Shown here one piece after another: positions 16,932 through 25,962 of a stretch of 37,681 bases of DNA. A program made the translations under genes and the position numbers. The notes beneath the pieces are model-generated. The model was given only the letters and a program-made list of their open reading frames with translations. It was not told where the DNA came from and did no database searches. Origin of the DNA: Clostridia bacterium. GTDB lineage: Bacteria > Bacillota > Clostridia > Christensenellales > Borkfalkiaceae. Every line of letters starts with the position of its first letter. Positions within the stretch are counted from its first letter, which is position 1. Where the stretch lies: NCBI GenBank assembly GCA_900767195.1, contig CAAFYG010000130.1:1-37681 (forward strand). Direction: 5' to 3'.

Positions 16932-17132
16932 TTATTTATTTTTTTTGTTTTTCTTTGCCGTTGCCGATTTTTGCGGCGTTTTTTGCGGCGTTTTTTGCGC
17001 CGTTTCATCCGCGTTTTGCAGTGTTTCGCTCTTTTGCAACGCGCCCGCCATCGCCAAAAGCTGCTCTTCCGAAAACTCGCTTTGCAGGCTTTCGAGCTTG
17101 CCGTACAATAATTTATCGTGGTGGATCGTCAT
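16932..17132 (-). CDS. Small Lys-rich protein of unknown function
   Basis: A 66-residue protein with a strong ribosome binding site (GGAGGAA, about 5 bases before the ATG). Residues 1-40 can form an amphipathic helix rich in Leu/Glu; the tail is Thr/Pro/Gln/Lys with a tandem TPQK repeat and ends in a Lys/Asn run. It lies 69 bases after the HdeD-like gene on the same strand. I do not recognise it. The basic tail might bind nucleic acid or a membrane surface, which is only a guess. Confidence 0.65.
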   Translation of the reverse strand: MTIHHDKLLYGKLESLQSEFSEEQLLAMAGALQKSETLQNADETAQKTPQKTPQKSATAKKNKKNK

Positions 17133-17201
17133 ACCGTTCCTCCGAAAAAACGACGGACGGCGAAAATCTCTCCGCTGTCCGTTGCCGTTTTTTTACTTAT
17201 T

Positions 17202-17786
17202 TCACTTTACTTCGTCCATATCGCCGAAATTGTTATCGTCTTTTTCGATTTCCTTTTTCACTTTACGAACGCCCGCGCTCAGCCAAAGCGTGGTGACGAT
17301 ATCGCTTACGCCGTCGATCATCAAAGATATACCGAGCAAAAGCATCACGGATTCGCCGAACATCACGAGAATACCGAGAACGATGGTAAGCACCGCGAGC
17401 AAAAACCAGATCCACCAGCCTTGCGATTTCGCTTTGAACGCGTCAAACCCGTCGCGAAGTTTACTTGCGCCGTCGATCACAAGAAAAATGCCGAAAAATA
17501 AGCCGATCACCGTAAGCACCACGCCGGATCTTGCGATGAAAAAGATGCCGAGAATCAGCAGCGCCGCCGCATAAACCAGATTTTCGGGAAACAGACGCGC
17601 CGATATAAAATATCTGACGAAAAGCGCGGCGGAAAGAACGATCATCGCTACGCCCGCAACTTTGCATACCGCGTTGCCCGCGCCGTCAGGATTGACTACG
17701 AATACGATCCCGAGAACGATCGCCACGATTGCCGTAACGAGCTTTTCCCATTTGAGTTTTGTGAAAAATTTCTTGATTTCGCTCAT
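17202..17786 (-). CDS. HdeD-like (DUF308) membrane protein
   Basis: A 194-residue protein with a short basic cytoplasmic start and about six transmembrane helices arranged as hairpins, typical of the HdeD/DUF308 family (for example LVTAIVAIVLGIVFVVNP and LLGISLMIDGVSDIV). Members are linked to stress in enterobacteria, but the role in Bacillota is not known. The end is a charged cytoplasmic tail. GGGAG lies about 11 bases before the ATG. It is downstream of valS by 85 bases and upstream of the small Lys-rich gene. Confidence 0.8.
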   Translation of the reverse strand: MSEIKKFFTKLKWEKLVTAIVAIVLGIVFVVNPDGAGNAVCKVAGVAMIVLSAALFVRYFISARLFPENLVYAAALLILGIFFIARSGVVLTVIGLFFGIFLVIDGASKLRDGFDAFKAKSQGWWIWFLLAVLTIVLGILVMFGESVMLLLGISLMIDGVSDIVTTLWLSAGVRKVKKEIEKDDNNFGDMDEVK

Positions 17787-17871
17787 GATAATTTTATCTC
17801 CCGTTTTTCATTTGCGATATATTATATAAACGCGTTTTCGAAAATCGAAACGATTGCGGAAATGAAACCGC

Positions 17872-20520
<2,649 letters not shown>

Positions 20521-20624
20521 AGCCGCTTAACTCCTCCCCGTGGGCGTTTTTAACTTTTTCTTACTTTTATATTCCGCCGTTTTTCCGGTACGCGCGTAAA
20601 AACGCGATATAGTGCAGTCTAATT

Positions 20625-20653
20625 ATTATAACCTTTTTTTTCGGCGATGTCAA
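20625..20653 (-). promoter_or_regulatory. Consensus sigma-A promoter of valS
   Basis: On the minus strand TTGACA, 17-bp spacer, TATAAT, a perfect match. The start site would be near 20618, giving a leader of about 98 bases that contains a small CGCG...CGCG hairpin. Confidence 0.85.
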
Positions 20654-20716
20654 TAATTCTTGCCGCTTCATATAATATATTATTCCAAAAATTTTTATCC
20701 GGGAGTACATTTTATC

Positions 20717-21730
20717 GTGAAAAAACTATTTATCGCATTTTTATCGCTGCTCTTTTCCACGCTGCCGCTTTCCGCGTGCAAAAAACCGGACGACGGAACG
20801 ACTACCGTGAAAATCAGCGAAGTTACCCATTCCGTTTTCTACGCGCCTCTCTATCTCGCCGACGCGCTCGGCTACTTCGGCGAAGAAAATATCAAAATCG
20901 AGCTTTCGAACGGCGGCGGCGCGGATAACGTGATGTCCGCCGTACTTTCGGGCGGCGCAGACGTAGGTTTCTGCGGTCCGGAAGCCGCGCTCTACGTGCT
21001 TGTGGGCGGTTCGACGGACGCGCCGAAAGTTTTCGGACAGCTGACAAAGCGCGACGGCTCGTTTCTCGTATCGCGGAAAGCCGAGCCGGATTTTAAGTGG
21101 ACGGATCTTCGCGGCAAAGAAATTCTTGCGGGCAGAAAAGGCGGCGTGCCGGCGATGACTTTCGAATACGTGCTGAAAAACGCCGGTTTAAATCCTGCGG
21201 ACAATACAGACGTAACTTTGAATTACGACGTGGCTTTCAATCTGATGACGGGCGCGTTCGAGGCAGGCACGGCAGATTATTGCACGATGTTCGAGCCGAC
21301 GGCTTCGGAATACCAGGCGGCGGGCAAAGGCTACGTAGTGGCGTCGGTGGGCGAAGCCTCCGGCGAAGTGCCGTACACCTGTTTCTGCGCAAAAAATTCG
21401 TGGCTCGAAAAGAACGAAACCACGGCGAAAGGTCTGCTTCGCGCCGTGACGAAAGCCGTGAAATACGCGCTCGAAACGGACGATAAACGCCTGGGCGAGC
21501 TTTTAAAACCCTATTTCGACGGCACGAGCGAAACCGCGCTCACCGCTTCGGTGAAGAGCTATAAAAAGATCGACGCGTGGGTGAAAAATCCCGCGATGAC
21601 AAAAGACGCTTTAAACCGCTTACAGGATATTATTTCGGGCGCGGGCGAGCTTTCGCGGCGGGTGACGCTCGGCGAGCTTACGAAAAACGAGCTTGCAACC
21701 GCCGTTTACAAAGAGGTTTTCGGGGCGTAA
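20717..21730 (+). CDS. NMT1/SsuA-type substrate-binding lipoprotein of an ABC importer
   Basis: A 337-residue lipoprotein with lipobox Leu-Ser-Ala-Cys (Cys21). The N-terminal lobe has the family pattern SVFYAPLYLADALGYFGEE followed by NGGGADNVMSAVLSGGADVG. Relatives bind thiamine precursors, nitrate, taurine or alkane sulfonates. The GTG at 20717 is chosen as start because it gives a proper signal peptide and follows GGGAG; a longer frame from 20660 adds a non-signal stretch. The ATPase and permease follow directly. No TPP riboswitch or biosynthetic gene is nearby, so the substrate is open. Confidence 0.88.
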   Translation: MKKLFIAFLSLLFSTLPLSACKKPDDGTTTVKISEVTHSVFYAPLYLADALGYFGEENIKIELSNGGGADNVMSAVLSGGADVGFCGPEAALYVLVGGSTDAPKVFGQLTKRDGSFLVSRKAEPDFKWTDLRGKEILAGRKGGVPAMTFEYVLKNAGLNPADNTDVTLNYDVAFNLMTGAFEAGTADYCTMFEPTASEYQAAGKGYVVASVGEASGEVPYTCFCAKNSWLEKNETTAKGLLRAVTKAVKYALETDDKRLGELLKPYFDGTSETALTASVKSYKKIDAWVKNPAMTKDALNRLQDIISGAGELSRRVTLGELTKNELATAVYKEVFGA

Positions 21731-21777
21731 ACCGCCCCTGAAAATCGCGGCGAAAAACGCAAAGGAAGAAATGACCG

Positions 21778-22512
21778 ATGAGAGAAGTATTGAAATTCGA
21801 GCGCGTGGAAATGCGCTACCACACAAAAAGCAGCGAAACGGTGGCGGTGAAAGATCTTTCGTTTTCGGTGAAAGAAGGCGAATTTCTCGCCGTGGTAGGC
21901 CCTTCGGGGTGCGGAAAAACCACTCTTTTATCGCTTGCCGCAGGGCTTTTGAAGCCCTCGGCGGGCAAAATCGAAAACGGCGGCGTGACGCTTGGATATA
22001 TGCTGCAAAAAGACGAGCTTTTCCCCTGGCGTACCATCGAAAAAAACGTGTTTCTGCCGCTGGAAATTCAGAAATGCAACACGCCCGAGCGGCGGCAAAA
22101 AGTGCTTGCTCTTGCGGAAAAATACGGCTTGAAAGACTTTTTGAAAAGCTATCCGCGCGAGCTTTCGGGGGGCATGCGGCAGCGCGCCGCTCTGATACGC
22201 ACCCTCGCCGCCGAGCCGGACGTTCTTCTCCTCGACGAGCCGTTTTCCGCGCTCGATTACCAGACGCGGCTGAACGTTTGCGACGACGTATACCGCATTA
22301 TCAAAAGCGAAAAAAAGACGGCGATTTTAATCACGCACGATATTTCGGAAGCCGTTTCCGTAGCCGACGAAGCGATTGTGCTATCGCGCCGCCCCGCCAC
22401 GCTTGTGGCGAGCTATGAATTGCCGTTCGGCGACGAAACGCCGCTGAAACGCCGCAAAAATCCCGCCTTTTCCGCGTGGTTCGAACGACTCTGGAAGGAT
22501 CTGAACGTATGA
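21778..22512 (+). CDS. ABC importer ATP-binding protein, SsuB/TauB type
   Basis: A 244-residue ATPase with Walker A GPSGCGKTT (about 40-48), signature LSGGMRQR and Walker B LLLDEPFSALD, then a switch His in ITHDISEA. The Met-Arg in the signature is typical of the nitrate/sulfonate/taurine group. It powers the importer formed with the flanking genes. The start at 21778 follows AAAGGA; an ATG seven bases earlier is out of frame. The stop overlaps the permease start by four bases (ATGA), showing translational coupling. Confidence 0.93.
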   Translation: MREVLKFERVEMRYHTKSSETVAVKDLSFSVKEGEFLAVVGPSGCGKTTLLSLAAGLLKPSAGKIENGGVTLGYMLQKDELFPWRTIEKNVFLPLEIQKCNTPERRQKVLALAEKYGLKDFLKSYPRELSGGMRQRAALIRTLAAEPDVLLLDEPFSALDYQTRLNVCDDVYRIIKSEKKTAILITHDISEAVSVADEAIVLSRRPATLVASYELPFGDETPLKRRKNPAFSAWFERLWKDLNV

Positions 22513-23318
22513 AAAACTCTGCATTTACCAAAGAACATCTGTTGTATTTATCTTCCGTAAGGCGTAAAAATTTCGCCGTGATTTTTTCCCGCGCGCTGAT
22601 TTTGATCTCGCTGCTTTTTGTATGGGAATTGGCGGCGCGGCTGGAATGGGTAAACCCCTTTGTAACCTCTTCGCCCTCGCGCGTGGCGAAAACTTTGCGC
22701 GATTTATACCTTGCGGGAACGCTTTTTTATCATACCGGCGTAACGCTTTTTGAAACGCTGCTCGGATTTTTCATCGCCGTTTTCGGCGGGGATCTGCTTG
22801 CGCTGCTTCTTTGGTGGAGCGAGGGCGCGCGCCGCACCGCCGAGCCGTATCTCGTGGTGATCAACGCGCTGCCGAAAATCGCGCTCGGCCCGCTTGTGAT
22901 CATCTGGTTCGGCACGGGCAAAGAGGCGATTATCTGTATGACGGTGCTGGTGGGCATTATCGTAGCCACGATGAATATGCTTGGCGGATTCATGGCGACC
23001 GACGAAAACAAGCTGCTGCTTCTGCGTTCGCTCGGCGCGAAAAAAATACAGATCCTCACAAAGCTCGTTATCCCCTCTTCGATGCCGACTTTTATTTCGA
23101 TGCTGAAAATCAGCGTGGGCATGGCGTGGATCGGCTCGATCATGGGCGAGTATATCGTATCGAAAGCGGGCATCGGATATCTGATCGTTTACGGCGGGCA
23201 GGTATTCAAGCTCGATCTCGTGATGGCTTCCGTTTTCGTGCTGTGCGTGCTTGCCGCGGGCATGTACGCCATAGTGGCGGCGATTGAAAAAATCGTAGTG
23301 AAATCGCGGGAATCATAA
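22509..23318 (+). CDS. ABC importer permease, SsuC/TauC type
   Basis: A 269-residue membrane protein with about six transmembrane helices and the binding-protein-dependent transport fold: the ALPKIALGPLVIIWFG segment and the ATPase-coupling loop LRSLGAKKIQILTKLVIPSSMP are both family-typical. It completes the importer encoded by 20717-23318. The ATG at 22509 overlaps the ATPase stop as ATGA and follows GGAAGGA; a start at 22476 inside the ATPase gene is less likely. A strong bidirectional terminator follows. Confidence 0.92.
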   Translation: MKNSAFTKEHLLYLSSVRRKNFAVIFSRALILISLLFVWELAARLEWVNPFVTSSPSRVAKTLRDLYLAGTLFYHTGVTLFETLLGFFIAVFGGDLLALLLWWSEGARRTAEPYLVVINALPKIALGPLVIIWFGTGKEAIICMTVLVGIIVATMNMLGGFMATDENKLLLLRSLGAKKIQILTKLVIPSSMPTFISMLKISVGMAWIGSIMGEYIVSKAGIGYLIVYGGQVFKLDLVMASVFVLCVLAAGMYAIVAAIEKIVVKSRES

Positions 23319-23353
23319 GTTTTTTACATGCGCCGTATTTAAAATTCGTACAG

Positions 23354-23393
23354 AAAATCCGCCGCTCCGGAAAATTCCGAAGCGGCGGATTTT
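23354..23393. terminator. Bidirectional Rho-independent terminator
   Basis: AAAATCCGCCGCT pairs perfectly with AGCGGCGGATTTT (13 bp), with a further inner stem CGGAA/TTCCG. It stands between the convergent importer operon and the small membrane protein gene and can serve both. Confidence 0.9.
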
Positions 23394-23409
23394 CGGCCTG
23401 AAATTCAGC

Positions 23410-23640
23410 TTAATCTTTTGCGAAAAGCAAATGCCCCGTGATGAGCAGCCATACGAGATCCACCCAACCGAAAATGATGCCGCAAGGGATCGTGAGAATC
23501 GCAAACACGAGCGTAAGCAACTTCGGGCGAGACATATACGCCGACCAACGCACGCACAATTCGATCACCCAGTTTACAACGGGAATCAACAAAAGAATTA
23601 CCTGCACCAAAATGCTCTGTTTGTAAAACCATTTTGCCAT
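23410..23640 (-). CDS. Small two-helix membrane protein
   Basis: A 76-residue protein with hydrophobic segments at about 10-28 and 41-70, the second long enough for a hairpin. A GAGGAGG site lies about 5 bases before the ATG, and a perfect consensus promoter drives it, so it is probably well expressed. It is a single-gene unit between a terminator and its own promoter. I do not recognise the family. Confidence 0.75.
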   Translation of the reverse strand: MAKWFYKQSILVQVILLLIPVVNWVIELCVRWSAYMSRPKLLTLVFAILTIPCGIIFGWVDLVWLLITGHLLFAKD

Positions 23641-23702
23641 AATATCCTCCTCGCTCCACGGGATTTTTTTCGTTTGTTCCCCGAAGCGTCTTTCTATTTT
23701 TT

Positions 23703-23731
23703 ATTATACCACAAGCCGTGTGTTTTGTCAA
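23703..23731 (-). promoter_or_regulatory. Consensus sigma-A promoter of the small membrane protein
   Basis: On the minus strand TTGACA, 17-bp spacer, TATAAT, a perfect match, with transcription starting near 23696 and a leader of about 55 bases. Confidence 0.85.
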
Positions 23732-23760
23732 GGATTCGAAGTATCAAAATTCCGGGCAAA

Positions 23761-24765
23761 TTATCGCTGCACTCTGCCCGAGCCGTCGCCGCCCGCAAGC
23801 GCGGCGATCTCCGATTCGACCGCAAGGTTGATGTCGCCGTCGATCGTGTGTTTGAACGCTGCCGCCGCCACCGCGAAATCAAGCCGTTGCTGCTCGTTTT
23901 CGTATTTATTCGCCGCGAAAATGTACCCTGCCGCGAACGCGTCGCCGCCGCCCACGCGATCGACGATCGGATGCAGCTCGTAACGCTTGGATACATAGTA
24001 TTTTCCGCCTTTACCGCCTTTACAGCCGGCAAAGCAAGAAGCGGAATAACCGTTGTCGTCTGCCGAGCGAGAGATGCGATCGGTGAACACCACGCTTTGA
24101 AGATCGAATTTTTCCGCTAAGGCGCGCATCGTTTTTTCTTCCGAGCCGCAGTCCAGCTCGTACACGTCGAGCGTTTGCGGCGCGTTGGAAATCAGCACGT
24201 CTACGTACGGCGTAAGTTCTTTCATCGCGGCGCGAGCTTCTTCTTTCGTCCATAATTTGGCGCGATAGTTCGGATCGAACGATACGGTTAAACCCTTTTC
24301 TTTTGCCTTTTTTGCGGCTATTTTGCAAAGCGCGAGCGCATTTTTCGAAATGCCCGCCGTGATGCCCGTGAAGTGAAACCACGTAGCGCCGCGGAAAATC
24401 TCGTCCCAGTCAAAATCGGCAGTCTGCGCCTGCGCCATGGCGGAATCCGCCCGATCGTACACCACTTTGGAAGCGCGCACCGAAGAGCCGCGTTCGAGAT
24501 AGTAAACGCCCATTCGATTGCCGCCGCGCGCGATAAAATCCGTGCCTACGCCGAAACTTTTCAGCGTGGCGATCGCGCCTTCCGCCACCGCGTTTTCGGG
24601 AAGTTTCGTTACAAATTCCGTTTCTATGCCAAGCTGCGCAAGCGAACACGCCACGTTGCTTTCCGCGCCGCCGTACGTTGCTTCGTATACGGGCGTTCTG
24701 CCGATACGATTGTGGTTTTGCGGCGTCAGCCGCAACATGATTTCTCCGAAAGTGATTACTTTCAT
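23761..24765 (-). CDS. kdgK: 2-keto-3-deoxygluconate kinase (PfkB family)
   Basis: A 334-residue sugar kinase that phosphorylates KDG to KDPG in the cytoplasm. It has the ribokinase N-terminal GEIMLRL and GGAESNVA patterns, the FDPNYR strand and the catalytic motif DRVGGGDAFAAG with its base Asp. The neighbouring aldolase would split the product, so the pair forms the final steps of uronate or pectin breakdown or of a semi-phosphorylative Entner-Doudoroff route. An AGGTAA-type site precedes the ATG. It follows the aldolase gene by 116 bases, in which a palindromic repeat sits. Related fructo- or tagatokinase activity cannot be fully excluded. Confidence 0.9.
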   Translation of the reverse strand: MKVITFGEIMLRLTPQNHNRIGRTPVYEATYGGAESNVACSLAQLGIETEFVTKLPENAVAEGAIATLKSFGVGTDFIARGGNRMGVYYLERGSSVRASKVVYDRADSAMAQAQTADFDWDEIFRGATWFHFTGITAGISKNALALCKIAAKKAKEKGLTVSFDPNYRAKLWTKEEARAAMKELTPYVDVLISNAPQTLDVYELDCGSEEKTMRALAEKFDLQSVVFTDRISRSADDNGYSASCFAGCKGGKGGKYYVSKRYELHPIVDRVGGGDAFAAGYIFAANKYENEQQRLDFAVAAAAFKHTIDGDINLAVESEIAALAGGDGSGRVQR

Positions 24766-24818
24766 TTTTTACCTGCCGATTAACGTTTTTTTAGGGGGGG
24801 AATATAGAAAAATTTGCA

Positions 24819-24875
24819 CCCCTCATCGGTCCGCTTTGCGGACAGCCCCCCGGGGGGGAAGCCTATAAAATAGGC
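24819..24875. repeat. Interspersed palindromic repeat, copy 2
   Basis: CCCCTCATCG, stem GTCCGC-ttt-GCGGAC (24829-24843), a C6/G7 stem, then GAAGCCTATA. The right end joins a further stem GCCTAT-aaa-ATAGGC followed by TTTTA. It has the same plan as copies at 13258-13348 and 37499-37556, with different but still pairing stem bases. It lies between the aldolase and kinase genes. Confidence 0.8.
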
Positions 24876-24881
24876 TTTTAA

Positions 24882-25856
24882 TTATTTTCTTTCGATCAAG
24901 TGCCAGGCGAAGCCGCAGATTTCTTCGTTTAAATACGCAAAACAGATATGCCCCGTTTCGTCGCGCTTGAAAGACGTTTCGTCGAACGTAAATCCCGCCG
25001 CTTTGATTCTTGCCATTGCCCGCTCCGCGTTGGTCGTGCCGATCGCTACGTGTCCGCACTTGCCCCTGCCGCCGCGTTTCATAAGTTCCGCTTTTTCGCC
25101 GGCAAACACGCTGACCGGCGTTTCGCGCGTTTCGAATCCGAACGCCTTTTTCAGAAGTTCCGCGCCGGCGATCGCTTCTTGATCTTCCGCGCAGTTGATG
25201 CCGATATGCTCGATAGAATACCCGAGCATTTTTTTCGTAGCCTTTGCGCAGAGAGCTTCGATGCCCGCGTAGTCGCCGCTTTTCATCATCGTTTCGGGGG
25301 TGAGCCAGCTGCCGCCGCAGCACACGATTTTCTTAAACGCGAGATAGGCGTTTAAATTCTCTTCGTTCACCCCGCCCGTGGGCATAAAACTCATATTCGC
25401 ATAAGGCGCGGCAAGCGCTTTGATCGCCGCAAGTCCGCCGGACTGCTCGGCGGGGAAAAACTTCACGAAATCCAGCCCCGCTTCCATCGCCGCTTCGATC
25501 TGCGTTGCGCTCGATACCCCCGGCACAAACGGCACGCCGAGCGAAATGCAATGCGCCGTAACCCTTTCGTTAAACCCCGGGGCAACGCAGAATTGCGCCC
25601 CCGCTTCCACGGCTTCGTCCGCCTGATCTTCGCTAAGCACCGTTCCCGCGCCCACAATCAATTCGGGGCGCGCTTTGCGCATCTCCGCGATCAGTTCCGC
25701 CGCCCCCGCCGCGCGGAAAGTAACTTCCGCCGCGTACACGCCGCCGCGATACAACGCGTTGGCGAGAGCTTCGCCGCTGACGCCCGCCGCCGGTTTGATC
25801 ACGGGAACAAGCCCCGCTTCGTACAATCTGCTTTTCACGCCGTCTGAAATTTTCAT
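24882..25856 (-). CDS. eda: KDPG/KHG aldolase with C-terminal VOC (glyoxalase-like) domain
   Basis: A 324-residue fusion. Residues 1-208 are a class I KDPG aldolase that cleaves 2-keto-3-deoxy-6-phosphogluconate to pyruvate and glyceraldehyde 3-phosphate. Glu44 lies in AEVTFR, GAGTVL is at 69-74, and the Schiff-base Lys132 is in VKFFPAE. Residues about 212-322 read as a single VOC/glyoxalase-like module (YSIEHIGINCA..., CGHVAIGTTN..., closing GFAWHLIERK). Standard Eda ends near residue 210. The extra domain might bind a metal or effector, or act on a by-product; its role is inferred. AGGCGA precedes the ATG. It is first in an operon with kdgK from the promoter at 25889-25918. Confidence 0.9.
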   Translation of the reverse strand: MKISDGVKSRLYEAGLVPVIKPAAGVSGEALANALYRGGVYAAEVTFRAAGAAELIAEMRKARPELIVGAGTVLSEDQADEAVEAGAQFCVAPGFNERVTAHCISLGVPFVPGVSSATQIEAAMEAGLDFVKFFPAEQSGGLAAIKALAAPYANMSFMPTGGVNEENLNAYLAFKKIVCCGGSWLTPETMMKSGDYAGIEALCAKATKKMLGYSIEHIGINCAEDQEAIAGAELLKKAFGFETRETPVSVFAGEKAELMKRGGRGKCGHVAIGTTNAERAMARIKAAGFTFDETSFKRDETGHICFAYLNEEICGFAWHLIERK

Positions 25857-25888
25857 GAAAATCGCCTGCCTTTTTTAATTTCGCATTT

Positions 25889-25918
25889 ATTATATAACAA
25901 AAACGCGGAGCTTGTCAA
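25889..25918 (-). promoter_or_regulatory. Sigma-A promoter of the aldolase-kinase operon
   Basis: On the minus strand TTGACA, 18-bp spacer, TATAAT, giving a start near 25882 and a leader of about 25 bases. Confidence 0.8.
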
Positions 25919-25962
25919 CCGCAAGCGCCGCGTATAAGCATATTCTCAAGAATTTTTTTGTT

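Noticed and set aside
20521..20620. T-box leader for valS
   Set aside because: The leader is about 98 bases and lacks the AGGGTGGNACCGCG antiterminator sequence and a terminator.
20521..20716. TPP riboswitch for the NMT1-type importer
   Set aside because: The conserved CTGAGA and ACCTGA-type segments are missing, and the space upstream is occupied by the valS promoter.
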